Of a DNA stretch of 64,000 bases, positions 1 through 12,846 are shown piece after piece. A model generated the notes under the pieces. It was not told the origin of the DNA and ran no database searches. It saw nothing but the letters and a program-made list of their open reading frames with translations. Made by a program: the position numbers and the translations under genes. This stretch comes from Channa striata (lineage: Eukaryota > Chordata > Actinopteri > Anabantiformes > Channidae), in NCBI GenBank assembly GCA_033026295.1, contig CM065173.1, positions 15,624,517-15,688,516 of the forward strand, given 5' to 3'. Position 1 is the first letter of the stretch. Each line of letters begins with the position of its first letter.

Positions 1-3000
1 GTGGGTGTCATGGCCATCTGCGAAAAAAGTTACATTAAATGCATACAGCTATAATAAAATGCATTACTTAAAGATTAAATGTCAATATTGCAGATGCCTG
101 ATGGACAATTTAGCACTTGAACACCGCGAGATTTACATTGGATAAAACAAATAATTATTACATTACCTTGATGATAATTGAGCCAGTTATCCTTATATTA
201 CAGACTGTGGACCATGACCTCTCCATAAGCATGCGGCGTCACGAGTCTGACTATGTTTTATTACTCCTCAATATTTTAGCCATACAACCTGTATTAATAG
301 TGAAACCAGAAAATGCCATGCACACAATAAATGAAAGACATACGATTCACTGCTTATATGTCACACGATTATAGCGAAAACTCTCCGTGCCTGGTGGTTT
401 ACTTCAAAACCAGAACATAAATTTGTTTTCTGAAACGGTTTGAAATCTAAGCTGCACTGAAAAGGACATCGGTGAATCGTTTGCATTCAGGCTGGTTCAA
501 ATGTTGGCAAAATGTGCTTGAACAGGGGCTGGACAAAATGAGATGAACATCTCTATAATCTTGATACATTATATATTAAAATCTAATATGACAGACTTAA
601 GAAAAGTGAAAGGTTTGTTAAGCTAAGCAGATGAGATTATTTTCAGCTTTTAGTAGAATTGGAGTGAATTAGAAAGATGTCAATGTGACACAAATGTATG
701 TCTTAGTCTTTCCTTGCTTTTAGAAAAAGCCTCAAAAATACTAAATACTGAAACCTGAACAAAATATTAAATACAATATGTGACAAAAGAAAGTCTTTCG
801 AGGCTATTGAATAGGTTTGGATTGCAAAATATTGCAAGCATTCAAGTTATCATGTCCAACCCCTGTATACCTCTGAAAAGAAGAGATTTCACATTACAGA
901 GAAGTATTTGCACTCTGTTAACCCCACCTTGTGTCCAGTTGAATTGCATGCTGTAATGTATCTGGTATTTTCATTAAGTCCAAAACTGAATTCTTGGGGA
1001 ATGCTCAGCGTGCCTGTCAGGATTCTCGTACCTCTCTCTGTACATGTTGATACAAGCTGTAATGTTTGACCACACGAACGTAAGGTCAGTCGAAGGTAAA
1101 TGCGGCAGCGTTCGATCCGTGGCTGGCCAAAGGATGTGTCGACGTTGCAGAACAAGAATGCCATAGGCTACCCCTGGTACTGACCTTGTGTATGACCATA
1201 AGGTCGACTGAAAGCCTACAGCGGCACAGTGGGGTGTCTAGAAAGGCACAACAAGACCACAGATAATACATCGCCTCGTGACACGTCAGATAAATTAGCC
1301 CGCAGGCTCTTTTGAACCGAACATAATTTGAATACCACTTACCAGTTTTTTCAGGTTGAACGTAGCTGAACTTGTATTAGATGTTCAGTCAAATCTACAG
1401 AGTAGCAAACAAAACAGGTATCAGCCACATCACTGCAGCTCAGTGAAGATGAATCATCTCAAATGAGAACAGTGCATGTAGGTCTGATCTATCTATTACA
1501 CCCCATTGTTTGCCATTATCCCCACTTGTCTGCCATTCAAATTTCCTTGAAGGGAATGTAGAAAAGAATGCTCCCTGCATCAGGGGATCAGTGGCGTCAG
1601 TGATGTGTGATTCCTCCCGAAAGCTCCGCGGGGTACAGTTGTTTCCCCTGAATACAAAAGACAGCGGTATCACAAGCAGGCTGCGGCATACCTAGCTGAC
1701 GAAAGCAGGCAGAGCTGTCAGCGACATCACTCACGCCGTGCTCCCACCCTCCCAAACCCGCCACCGCCTTCCCAGACTATCCCGCTGGAATAGGAAATAG
1801 TACAGGCTCATGTCTTTTGGAGAGGCTGGATGTGAAATACAGCATACAAAAGTGGAGTCACTGAAGGCTGTTGACACAGAACTACTAAGAGTTTAAGCTG
1901 TGCAAAGTCACAGAGCCACAGATTACCTTGCATTTGCAAAGGACGCCACATTAAGGAGCTTCACCTTTGGCTGATCGTTTAAACTTGAGGCGGAGTAAAG
2001 AAATCTGGCAAAGGCACACTTTGCATCCTAAGGCAAACACACATTTCTGTGTGTGTCCAGGTGCATGCTTGGGCAATAAGACATTTATGCTAATGGCATT
2101 ACTTCATCAAAAATGACGGTGCCCTGAAAAGGCGTCACTAACAGCGGCAAACGCTCTGAGAGAGATTGAGTCGGGGCACGGCCGAGACTTGGCTCAGCCC
2201 TATTGTGCAAGCTCAGAGAATGAGAAAGCAGCATCCATTTTTGCCTTAATGAAGTTAGTGACCCTCTGAAAGGTGACACATTTACCACCCAAGGGATTTA
2301 TACACTCCTGCTCCAAGGCTCCAGTTCAATATGGAGAGGACAGATTTGACTCCACGTGGGCACTCCAAATATATCCTCAGAATTTATGCCAGGCGATTCA
2401 TTTTCAGACGCTGCTCTCATAATTAAAGTTGACGCTGTGCTGTTAAACGTGCGGTGGTAGAAAAAAAGTGAGTGCACTCGGCCGTTTTTCACCAATCTAG
2501 ATAGTTAAAAGAGATATTACTCTTGCACGATGATCTGAATGTTCATTTGATTTGATTTGGTAAAATGCCACAAAACAATAAACAACAATAAACAAGGTGG
2601 CAAAGAAGATCTGCAGATGTCTGCTGACGAAAATAGAATTACAGCGAGCGTGCACAACTTGCGTGTGTGTGTGTGTGTGAAGGAAATCATTGTCCTAGTG
2701 TTCTCGGCTCTAAGACCGCTTAATTATGTATAGCATTCTTACTTATGCAAATATACTAAATAATTTCTACATGACAGCTTGAAGCTAAGGCCTAGAGGAG
2801 TGTTGTGATGTTGAATGAGGACCTCTTTTTTTTTTTTCCGTTGCATGGCCTAGGAAACATAACACTGCAGGCTTCTGGTTGCCTTGGCGCATAGTGTTTT
2901 ACATTCTAATTATCTGGCTTGACAGGCTTTATTGCGGAGTCTCAATGCTGAGGCCTCATCCCAGACTCATTCCACATGTGATGTCAGTGCCAGGATAATG

Positions 3001-3689
3001 AGATAAGATAGTTTGAGTGCTCAGCCTTGCCCACGTCGCCTCCTCATTCAGGTTTCATTTTTTTCTTCCCTTGCATGTATGCAACCTAGATGTTGCCACA
3101 ATTATCTACGTTTATTAATTATACCTGAATATGCTACACATGCTCACAGGGATGATGAGATTTGTCTTTGTCTATTCAAATTGAGTTTTTATATTTGACC
3201 AGATTTTGGGGGTATTCGAAAAGATCAAAGGGTTTAAGTCATGCCATATTGACAGAGATTAAAATAAACAATGCTTTGTTAAGATGTTCATTAAATATTT
3301 AATACTGTTAAGACAATCTGTGACACAAACAGCAAGACATTTTTTTCGAAGTCTAATTAAGCTACGGGGAATTCATTGCATATTGTAGGTAAACAGACAG
3401 AGTCGTGGGAATACCAATGGAAATTAAATGCTCTGCTGCTGCTTTTTTATTACAAGATGAAATGAAACATTTATCATTGACTTTCATTTCGCTAAAAGGC
3501 TGACATTTTGTGGGTCAACCACTGATAAGACGACAACTTTCTTCTGTTTACATTATGATTCATGAGTTCATTCAGTGCATTCACAGCACCCTTGTTAAAT
3601 CATTGCATTCTAGCTGCTCTCCCTGTATGTTCTGACCTGTTGGATTAACTATGTTGTTTGTCTTTTTGTCTTTTTTTTTTTTTTTTTAG
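1..3689 (+). other. Intron preceding the protocadherin terminal exon
   Basis: No exon-like open frame with flanking splice sites and recognisable protein similarity is visible here. The stretch is AT-rich and non-coding, as expected for the end of the large intron before the last coding exon of a delta protocadherin. It holds a short GT run near 2663-2679, a T-run near 2826-2838 and a moderately GC-rich patch near 1690-1800. Two similar segments starting with TAAGGTC near 1081 and 1199 look like an old local duplication. Intron status is inferred from the downstream exon, since the upstream donor lies outside the window. Confidence 0.6.
3631..3689 (+). other. 3' splice site (branch point, polypyrimidine tract, AG)
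   Basis: A CTGAC branch-point-like sequence sits near 3632-3636, with a second candidate (ATTAACT) near 3644-3650. They are followed by a T-rich tract ending in an unbroken run of 17 T (3671-3687) and the acceptor AG at 3688-3689. The open frame of the terminal exon begins directly after it. The uninterrupted T-run is a strong U2AF-type tract, and its length may vary between individuals. Confidence 0.85.
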
Positions 3690-4153
3690 CCATTGAGGTG
3701 AACCTGCAGAAAGCCTTGGCCGAGGCCTCTGAGACCTGTACCCAAGAGTGTCTGATACTGGGCCACTCTGACAGCTGCTGGATGCCACCAGCTCTGGCCC
3801 AGTTCCAGAGTCCTGGCAGCAACAGCCCCACCTCCACCCCTTCTACCACCGCCATCGCTGGTACCCTCCCCTCCTTTGGCTTTCAGCAGAGCTGTGCCCG
3901 GGGAGCCAAAGCTAACATGGGCAGCATGGGGGTCATGGACGGCCGCCATACCCTGGGCAGGTCTGTGCCCAAAAAAGATGAACTAGACAAAGGGATCAAC
4001 CGGCCACAGTTCTACAACACCCTGGATAGACACTGCAGTAGTAAGAAGGAGGACCCTGTCAAAGTTATCCCCCTGGCGAGCTTCACCTCTCCCGGGCAGC
4101 AGATGTCCACCGGCGGGGGCAGCAGCTCTTTCTTACACGAGCACCAGTTGTAA
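3690..4153 (+). CDS. pcdh7: Terminal coding exon of a delta-1 protocadherin, likely protocadherin-7 (partial: C-terminal cytoplasmic tail)
   Basis: This exon encodes the last 153 complete codons of a homophilic adhesion receptor of the protocadherin family; it is cytoplasmic sequence only. The exon starts with two bases (CC) that complete a split codon, and then reads I-E-V-N-L-Q-K. The stop TAA is at 4151-4153. Residues 16-32 are CTQECLILGHSDSCWMP, the conserved cytoplasmic motif of delta protocadherins. A Ser/Thr/Pro-rich stretch follows (about residues 40-53), then a basic segment with VPKKDELD. Near the end a VKVIPL segment and the final HEHQL resemble the tail of delta-1 members (EHPL/EHQL type endings). 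The RRVTF (PP1-binding) motif of delta-1 proteins is not in this exon and would be upstream. The GC content is clearly higher than in the flanks. The family call is firm. The paralogue (pcdh7 rather than pcdh1, 9 or 11) is inferred from remembered tail sequences and the gene-desert setting, and is about 65-70% sure. Confidence 0.88.
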
Positions 4154-4386
4154 AAGACAGATCTTCATTGACCTGACATAAATGTGACTCCATCTGTGGA
4201 TGGCGTTTGTCAGTGAGATTACGATCGGTATGTATGCGTACGTGTGGAGGTATGCATAATTAGATTAATAACTTTGATCAGATCCAGATAATGCCGACAC
4301 TGGAGGATGGTTTTAGTCGAGATGATTTTGTTCAGACAAACTCATATGAAAGGAAGTGCAAGTCCTAACATAGCAGACCCATGTAC

Positions 4387-4392
4387 AATAAA
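4387..4392 (+). terminator. pcdh7: Proximal poly(A) signal AATAAA
   Basis: A canonical AATAAA lies 234 bases after the stop codon. No strong GU-rich element follows within 40 bases, so it may be a minor or unused site. Confidence 0.35.
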
Positions 4393-7300
4393 TCAAAGGT
4401 AGTTCTATACCAAAGTAGTTCCATCACAGAAAAAAATACGAAACATTTTTGCTTTCAGTTTGGTGATGCTTAGTGATAAGAAAGGGCAATGTACGCTTTA
4501 AGCTCCTTGGGCCTATTGTAGCTTAGTGGAACTGTGTCCTAAAAGACTATTTTCTTGCACAGAAACAAATGCAAATACAGTACTTTGTGTCGAGTGAGCT
4601 AAATTGGGCTAAATGTTAATTATGAGCTCTGGGTGGATGGTGTTTCTGTTCAAGTTCAAGTGAAGTAATGCTCTGTATAACATGCAGCACAAACTCCTTT
4701 GGTGGTGGAAGATGTTCCTTTTGTCTTGCCTGAATGTGTTTCAGAAGTCTATTTTGGTCAGGGGACTGCAGAAGGATTAAAAAAAAAAAAAAGTCGACAA
4801 AGCATAACTAGGCCAATGGTAGACAGCACCGGTAATCTTTTGTATTCCACATTTTCACTACGGACCAGTACACGAGACAAGAACCAAACTCCTGCACGCA
4901 CTCACGCACAGACACGCGTGGCCGAGATGTTCAACGTGTGCTGCTTGTTCAATCTGCCAGTTCTGTTGAGGAAACGTTCACCTCTAGCATCATCTCAGTA
5001 TTTTAGCCTTGCGAGACGCAGACAAATGTGCTTGGGAGATGAACCCTTTGTTTCCGTCGCTTTGTTTCTATCTCTCACATTTTAATCAGAAACCTTCACA
5101 TAATACCAGCTAGGAAGCCAATTATGAAATTCTCAGCTGAATTATTTTGACGTGTGATCTTGGTAACGACCCTCGGCGTGGCTGAGAGGTCTGGAACCGT
5201 TCTTTTGGCCATCCGGAAACAAGCCCTGCATGTGAACAGGTAAAAGGAAAGGTGACAGGAGCTCAGAAATAGCAGCTTCATACTCTGCCTCTCCCTATCA
5301 CATCATTGATAACACCTAAGCTCGTGCTATTAATTATTATTTTGTGTCTCCTTACAGCTCAGTTTGGCTGCAGACTTTCTATTATCAGTTTTTACTTTGT
5401 GTTGACACTGGAATAATAGACCAGGGTGCAGGAATTTCTTCAGGGCTGAATTATTCATGTTAATGTTATTTTTGCAGTCATGATAGAAATAGGCATTGGC
5501 ACCATTTGAAAGGACCTCCCTGCAGGCTGCCCCTCACCATGGTTTCATCATCCATGCACTGCATCATTGCCTATGTGTGCAAATTGTACTGATCATTATA
5601 ACTACCGTACTTCAGACTAACCTGCTGCTGTAACAGATTGGGTGCAGTATAATCTATTGCTACAGCAAAAAGTGACTTTGCTGATATCCATTTTTACTTT
5701 CCAGTAACATCTAAGCCAGGTGTCTACATCATCAGGTCTATGATTCATGCGATTCATTTTCTTGCACCATCTTGCAAATTGGGAACAGGCCTAAATCTAT
5801 AGAGTAACGTGGCGTTCTCAAGGGACGGTGCAAGGCAAATTGTGTTTGCATGCTCTTAGCTACCGCGGCTCCTCTGTCGTTTTCTTAGGGTCAGGACTTG
5901 TGTCATTTCAAAAAGGAGACTCAGTGAAATGATCACTTTCAGGAACGGTGTGTCAAGGACTTAGGAAGGGGCAATTCAATTTCACAGAAGTCAATTACGA
6001 AAATGAATTCAATTCAAAACAAAACAAGCAACTTAAATAAATCCTCCTATAAACATCTGCTGATGAAATGCCCTTGTTTGGAAATCCAATTTGAGCTCAT
6101 TTGCTAATACTTTTTTTTTTCTCTATCACTCGACATCTCAGTTTATTCTTATAGGACAGACATATATCACTAAATGTTACAAACAATGCATATTTAATCT
6201 AAAGGAGCACATATCAAAGGAAACATATATCACAATGTTGCTAAACAAATACAATTTTATGGCTCTGACAAATGCACATGCAAACATATGATATTTTATG
6301 CAAAAGTAGTCTCAAAATCCTCAGTCCTTTCAGTCCGCATCTACAATTTGAATAAGTCGGATATTTTGGTTGGATATTTTTAACGAAATTACTGGTGAAA
6401 AATAACAATTAGGTCTAAAAATTAATTAATAATTCATTAACAATAAGAAGGTCATATATTATCTGCTGTTGAGGTGCTTATAAATATGACACATAAAACT
6501 ATGCCCTTCCTCATTCCACAGAGGGAAATGAAACAAATAAGGAATAACAGACTGTCAGACTTGAATAAAAATGTGATTGTTTGAAATTTATCCAACCACG
6601 TGTGTACAGTAAGCACAATATCACCTGTCTGTAACTTCACTGTGTTTAAACTTACTCTGCCTACATAACCCATATGTACTGTAATGATGCAGCAGCTACA
6701 TTAATTAAAAGACCACTATTGGGGCGAATGGTATAAAACTTGCATGAATGTACATTTATAGGGTGTTGCTTTTGATACTAACATGGATTTGTGTCGAGCG
6801 CAGTCCCATTTTGTTTTACAATATGCCCTTTTAGAGGTAAAAGTAACGGCGGTTTTATATATTTATTTTTAAAGTGAGCATACCATGATGTGAACGAATG
6901 TGCATTTGTATTCTGGGGATAAGGCTCCACTGAGAAAGTGCTGAGTGTTTCATCTTTCGCAAATAAAAAAAACAAAAAAAAAAAACATTGAAAAAGACAA
7001 AAATGTTTAGTGATCACAAATTTTCACTTTGCATGTTTCCTCTCACAGTCATTTCCCTGTTTTGGGTTTCCTCTGCCCTAGTGATAGAAACAGTAAAGAT
7101 GCTTTACATAAGACTGAACATTGCTTTTCTTTTTCAGAATAGTTCTATTCAAAACGTGTGTCATTATTACCAAGTCAGCCTCTGTCATAATTTGCATGAA
7201 CTGTTTTGACATTGGAACTACGTAGTTCATGCATCAATCATTAGATTCAGTGTCAGAATTGATGTTTACTTGTTTGTCTGTCTTATGAAACAAAACAAAT

Positions 7301-7399
7301 GTTACACAGTGTACACATTAAAATTTTGTGAAGTGTGCGTACCACTTATGCCTCTACGTACACCGATATCTATATTGTCAGGTAAACTGGACTTTAAAC

Positions 7400-7407
7400 T
7401 GTACATA
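7400..7407 (+). promoter_or_regulatory. Pumilio-type 3'UTR element TGTACATA
   Basis: The word matches UGUANAUA exactly. It would matter only if the 3'UTR extends this far. An 8-mer can occur by chance in AT-rich sequence. Confidence 0.3.
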
Positions 7408-7959
7408 GCAGTACCCCTAACAACTAGCAATGGTCACAAACTGGAAAGACATATAAGGTGAAGACTAAACTATGGGCTAAATACTGGAATTCAAAGGCAA
7501 AAGACGTGATGAGATGACAATCTCTCTTAATGTAAATGGATACATATGCATAATATTGGTGAGAGTGTGTTTGAATGTGTTTCTAGGTGATCCTGTATGT
7601 GTGTGTGAGGGAGAGCGTCTCCTTGCATGTATGAACGCGTGTATGTGCCTGTGTGCGCATACATTGTATGTGTACGCTGGCACGCACCTTGCCAGAATAT
7701 TTTATGTACACTATGTATCTTGTACAAAAACTATATCAAAATATAAGATTTAAGTATATGCTTGTAAATTAGTCATCAGTGAGTAGGTCAAGAGGCATTG
7801 AAAGATGGCTTCAGTGCTTGCCAGCGAATCTGTATTGGTCAGTTAAAGCTATACAGTCTGTGTTGTCATGCCTTTGTAAAGTATCCCATTTAAATCTACA
7901 AAAAAATGACCTTCCATATGGTGAAATGATTTTTCTTGTCATTGAATTTTACTTTAGCC

Positions 7960-7965
7960 ATTAAA
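7960..7965 (+). terminator. pcdh7: Distal poly(A) signal ATTAAA with downstream GU-rich element
   Basis: ATTAAA is the second most common poly(A) hexamer. About 15 bases later comes GU-rich sequence (about 7981-8003: TGTGTGTCGTGTTTGTCC), the normal layout for CstF binding. Cleavage would fall near 7975-7985. This is the best-formed poly(A) site downstream of the exon. Confidence 0.45.
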
Positions 7966-7985
7966 TATTGAGTCCTCAAAGTATC

Positions 7986-8429
7986 TGTGTGTCGTGTTTG
8001 TCCTTCACTTTATGCTGCTGTTTGATTAAGTGTTTGCGAAAGCGTTGTCATATTAGTGATAGATGTGATGTGAGAGCGTCCTGTCACTGTATTCCAATTA
8101 TGGCAATGACAAACAAATGATAGAATTCACGTCAAATTGGACATGCTATTTTAACTCTGTAATTTATGTAAGAAATTACCAATTTAGCCAGACATTCAGA
8201 CTGATTATATGCTTGAAAAAAACACGGATTTCTCTGACACTTTTACGCTTCCACTTGAGGACGACGGAACTTTCTCACATCACATGTCACCTGAAGGGTT
8301 AAAGATGCTTCGTATTGTTTTTATATTTTTTTTAAGCATGAACAAATAATATTATGATTAAATCTATTCTCTTCCACTTTGCTCAAGGGAAAAGTTATTT
8401 GAGATCAGAACTTCGTAAATTCCGTTCAG
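7986..8429. other. Non-coding, no recognisable feature
   Basis: AT-rich sequence between the presumed transcript end and the first SINE copy. I see no gene, repeat or RNA here. Confidence 0.5.
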
Positions 8430-8637
8430 GAAGGTTGGACCCCATCCCAGATGTCAAAGGGCTTGAAGCAGGGTCCACCACAGGCAGACAGCCATTCACA
8501 CTCACACCTACAAGCAAGTTAACATGCATGTCGGACACATGAGCACGGATAAAAGATGAATACTTCACACAGAAAGGCCACGATGGATCCGGGACGCCAA
8601 CCTTCAACCTTCTAGCCGTGAGGCGGCAGCACTAAGC
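8430..8637 (-). mobile_element. tRNA-derived SINE copy, degraded and internally deleted
   Basis: The plus strand carries the reverse complement of the common fish SINE. In order there is a CCATCCCAG-like segment, CCATTCACACTCACACCTAC, AACATGCATGTC, then TTCACACAGAAAGG and GTGAGGCGGCAGCACTAA near the head. The part between the ACATGCATGTC block and the CACACAGAAAGG block is shortened compared with the fuller + copy at 37.7 kb. The element is recognised by matching the other three copies in this window and by memory of the family. It is inactive. Confidence 0.75.
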
Positions 8638-10070
8638 ACAGCATTAATTTCTCTGCCCAAAGAGACATTCACTAGACTGAACCCAAGCTGACTTTTAACT
8701 TCAGTAAAACATTTAGCAGAACCTTTATTAGTAGTTGTGTCCACAGCAACACGTTGAATGCAACACGTTTAATATCGATTTTCCTTTCCAATCTGCCTTC
8801 ATAATTTAGTTGAAATTACGTTCCTTAAAAAGATTTTTGCGTGTGCTGTTTAGAAACATCATTTTTAGAAGACCGGGTGGGACAGATAAACATAATGCTG
8901 ATTTATATACATATATAATTCTCCAAGTGTCCGTGTCAATAAACCTCGGATGTAGGTGGTAAAATATAGTTATTGAGCCTTTAAAATGTAGAGTCTAAAG
9001 GGCACTTTGATACTTTATATTAGGGAAGGTCAGAGCATTCATTGATCAATTCCTGTGTTTTTGATTTGGTCCAACAATAAAAATCAATGTGCTTCCCATC
9101 ACAAGGTCATTCCTCTACTCATTAGGCTGCACAGCCATTATCATATCAGCGTCGGCCATAGGCTCTAGGAAGTAGCCTAGAAATTTCAGAGTAAAATCAA
9201 TAAAGACAATAAACCCTAATGTTAGCCTTTTATTTGTAGGGCCAAGACATGAATGCAAGTTTAAGCCACTCGATTCATTCATGTGCTGTGGCCGTTCGGA
9301 ATGACACTTTTGATTTACTTCAGACGCCGCATCACCATCTCTCAGCGCGTGTCATCGTTTCTGATACCCCTTGGCTGTCTACTCCACGCATGGCCGTTTT
9401 CCCTCATATGCAGTAAGAGAACACAAAACTTTTTTTAACCTTTTTATGGTCAGCGCTTGTGATAAATCTGTATTGTGTACTATTTATTATCCATACATGT
9501 ACCTGTTCATCCATCAGTCCGTGTACCCATCCATCCCTCCATGACAGCTTTGATGCCTCAATGGTAAACTCTGCATCAGCTTTGACAATTCCCCTGAGCT
9601 ATAGATCCTACCTTAGGCTGTTTTGGCGTAATGCTTTATCCACTGTTCTCTTATGAATACGTACAAGCCCTCAGAGAGGAAACCTCAAGCATACAGTATA
9701 GTGCAGGGGTTGATGTTCATGACAACAGGACATGACAGGATCTCTTTGCACTGACTCCTAGCTTGTGCAACACAAAGCACACTGTCATGTACTTCGTAAA
9801 GTGCCAAAGGCTTGCTGGACTGTGTCATCTCGCCGCATCTTCAGCATATGTTCAGTCCCCGATCTCCTTAAGAGAGCCGGCTGTGACCTGCCCCATTAGT
9901 TTTCCATGGTAATTGGCTAATAATGAGACAGTGACAGTGCAGAGGATGTCCGCACTGTCAAAACACATGCATACCCAACTACACCAATCTGCATTTCCAG
10001 TAATTACTGCATATTTGAACAGAAAGGACTTTGTGATCCTAACGGCGCAGTCAGTGCTTGTTTCTTTATT
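8638..10070. other. Non-coding, no recognisable feature
   Basis: Unique-looking AT-rich sequence. No supported gene, repeat or RNA was seen. Confidence 0.5.
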
Positions 10071-10111
10071 CACACACACACACACACACACACACACGAA
10101 CACACACACAC
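10071..10111. repeat. CA microsatellite, interrupted
   Basis: About 13 CA units, an interruption (GAA near 10098), then five more CA units. Confidence 0.95.
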
Positions 10112-11826
10112 CCTTCTTCCCCATCTGCTAACAAGCCAACTTATTGTAAGCCTACTTAGTTCTCAAGGTGTCATCTGTTGAAGTGTCAGGAGAACATATA
10201 GAGTTTGTCAAACAGTACACTCATTTCAAATTGTAATTAAACTGGCCATCAGGTACCTTGAGGCTGTTTAGTCAACAGTAGGGTACTAATTACTATAAGA
10301 TGACCTTTGGAATAATATCTGGTGAATTATTCATAGTTGAGAAAATTGCTTCAGAGACACGCCAACGACATCCAAGAGACAGCGGAGGGTACACACAGAG
10401 TAAAATTCAACTCAAAGATTCCAGCACAGCCATGAAAATGAGGTCAGCAAATGGATGAAACTGTAGCTTTGTTTAAGCGAGAAAATGAGATGGTTGAGAT
10501 AAGCCCTGAAAGACAAAATGAGGAAGAAAATGAGGGATGTTGCCAACCAGAAAACAGACTGACTCATGTAAAGTTAATGCAAAGGATTTTGGAGAGAGGA
10601 TACCATAGCTTGTCTCACAGTGGCATAAGAAGAGACACTATCCTGTGATGCAAAGGTGACGAGCATTTGTAAACCTTACAACAAAACTTGAAGAAATACA
10701 AAAAAAGACAGAAGGGAAAGGAGGTCATCATAAAAAAAACTCAAAATAAAAGAAAAGCAGTGGCAACACTTTGTAAGAGCTCCATCCTCCTGCACCAACT
10801 TTCAAAGCCACTACCGGCATCATGCTTTAACTGTGTCCTAGGGCTGTTTTGAACAGAAAGGGCAAAGGTCCTGAAGAGGTTCTTCCCCCGTCTCTGCTCA
10901 ACCTTTGGGGACACTTTGCAGATATTAGTCCTGGGAACCGTGAACAAAACTGTTCTCCACACCTCTGTGCAACTCCAGTACACAAACAGTGGGGAAAATG
11001 CTCCTGAGTGCTCCTCCAGAGTGTGAAACTCAGACCACAGATGTGCCTGAATGAGAAAATCTGTGGAATATGTGGAATAACTCTGGAATAAACTGTTTAT
11101 ATAACATTTGAGGAGTAATAAATGTTTTTTTTTTCCACAGGCAGAGTCTCTTTCAGACTGACAGTGTTTCTATTACTGAGGCACAAGTAGTCACCCAGTG
11201 GACTGAGCACTATGACAATGATGTTAACCATATGGCCCGGCCCTTTGAATAACCACATTCAGTATGATCGCAGTTGAGTATTTATGGGAGGTTTTGAAAG
11301 AGGGTCAGAGACAGCGCTTTTCACTGCCATCACACAGGACCCAAGTGATTAGTGAAAATTTGGGCTAATTGGTAGTAATTAACATTGACCTTGTCCTCTT
11401 GGACATTAGAGAACCGAAGCTATGCCAGAAAATCTCCCCCTGTCAGTGCTCCTCTGATCAAGAGCATTTACTGATAGCAGCCAGTGGCACAAACAGCAGA
11501 ATAAAATCTGTGCAGCTGTGTGCCTGGATCTCAAAATGTGCACTGCTCAATGTGAAATCATGACCAGGGCACAAATCTCATTTATGGATTATGTACTTCA
11601 AGGACATAAAACATATTTATATTAAACATTTTGAAACGCTTTTTTATTATTATTTATGTCTTTCTTTTTTTTCTTGTTGGGCAACTTAATAATACTGATA
11701 ATGTTAAGTGTGCAGTATGTCTACACCATAACTCCCACTAATGTCTGTTGTTCTGTGAGGTCTTCCCTTTGGCCTGTTCACCTTTTTTTTTGATGAAGTT
11801 AGTTTTTATCCCTTTTTATCAAGACC
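10112..11826. other. Non-coding, no recognisable feature
   Basis: No gene or repeat can be supported. Short open frames (65-80 codons) look random. Confidence 0.5.
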
Positions 11827-11917
11827 AAAAAAAGAAAGAAAGAAAGAAAACAGTCAAAAAAGTAAGTAAGAAAGAAAAAAAGAAAGAAAGAAAGAAAGAA
11901 AGGAAGGAAGAAAGAAA
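11827..11917. repeat. GAAA/GGAA purine-rich microsatellite
   Basis: Repeated GAAA units with A-run and GTAAG interruptions, ending in GGAAGGAAG. The strand is almost purely purine. Confidence 0.92.
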
Positions 11918-12709
11918 TACAGGCCCTGGAGGAAAGCGTTAAAAATAACCTACAAACATCAAGTTCACAGTGGTGTTAGATCAGGCAAAGTCAGGTGGAT
12001 TTATCTGGTGGGAGTGGATGGATGTTTCTGTAAAATTTGTCAATCCATCCACGTAATATTTAAGCCTACACCAAAACGGACCAAAAAATATTAGCACTGT
12101 TAGCGCTGTTGTCAGACACAATCCAGCATCCATAGAATCATAATTAAACCACTATAGAAATGTTTGTTGCTCTAAATTCATTAATAACAACTCCCTCTCT
12201 CTTTAATCCTCTCAGGGTTTTCCTGCCTAAATAAAAAAAAGATGATACATCTGCGTTGGCTTGCCTGTTAGGTAATAACGAGATACTAAGTTCACATCAT
12301 GCCCCTTTCACAGTAAGGAAGTACATCAGAGAAACTGCTTTTGCTGCGAGTTCTTTGTGCAAAGGTAAAGGCAGTATCACAGGGCAGCCACTGTGCCTGA
12401 CAAGCCTGTTCACGTTCAGCACACACACGGCTTTCCTGCAGTTAAGGCGGCAAGTCCCTGAAGCTCTTCCTCCACGGAGTTTATTGTCAGAGTCGCTCCG
12501 ATGGTAGGACGTCTCTCCCTCCTCTTTGAAATCCGGAAGATCAAACAAAACAACAGTGTTGATGCAGGCTGTGTTGTGTTTGTGGTCTGAATATATAATC
12601 AATTTCCATGGTTAGAGGTTTTTATTTGTTCTTGCATTGTTGCTAGATTACTAAATAGATAATGAATGTGATAATATACCATACAACACTTTATGTTGAC
12701 TTTGTTCAC
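11918..12709. other. Non-coding, no recognisable feature
   Basis: No supported gene or repeat. Two opposed open frames near 12256-12602 overlap each other and resemble no known protein. Confidence 0.5.

Positions 12710-12846
<137 letters not shown>

Larger units (their letters stand above)
4154..7985 (+). other. pcdh7: Probable 3'UTR of the protocadherin gene
   Basis: This is non-coding, AT-rich sequence directly after the stop codon. It contains an early AATAAA (4387-4392), further AATAAA words near 6038, 6562 and 6963, and an ATTAAA at 7960-7965 followed by GU-rich sequence, which is the best distal cleavage site. A Pumilio-type TGTACATA is at 7400-7407. No repeats are recognised here, in contrast with the sequence beyond 8 kb. 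A 3.8-kb 3'UTR is plausible for this family, but the end is inferred from signals only; transcripts could end earlier. Open frames inside it (for example 4699-5085) have no recognisable similarity. Confidence 0.45.

Noticed and set aside
3649..3949. Minus-strand frames over the protocadherin exon
   Set aside because: Antisense shadows of the real + strand coding exon; the lysine run comes from the polypyrimidine tract.
4699..5085. 128-codon + frame in the 3'UTR
   Set aside because: No recognisable domain, low-complexity lysine run from an A-run, lies between the exon and the poly(A) sites; a chance frame.
10071..10111. CRISPR-like or other spaced repeat array
   Set aside because: Simple CA microsatellite; no repeat-spacer structure anywhere in the window.
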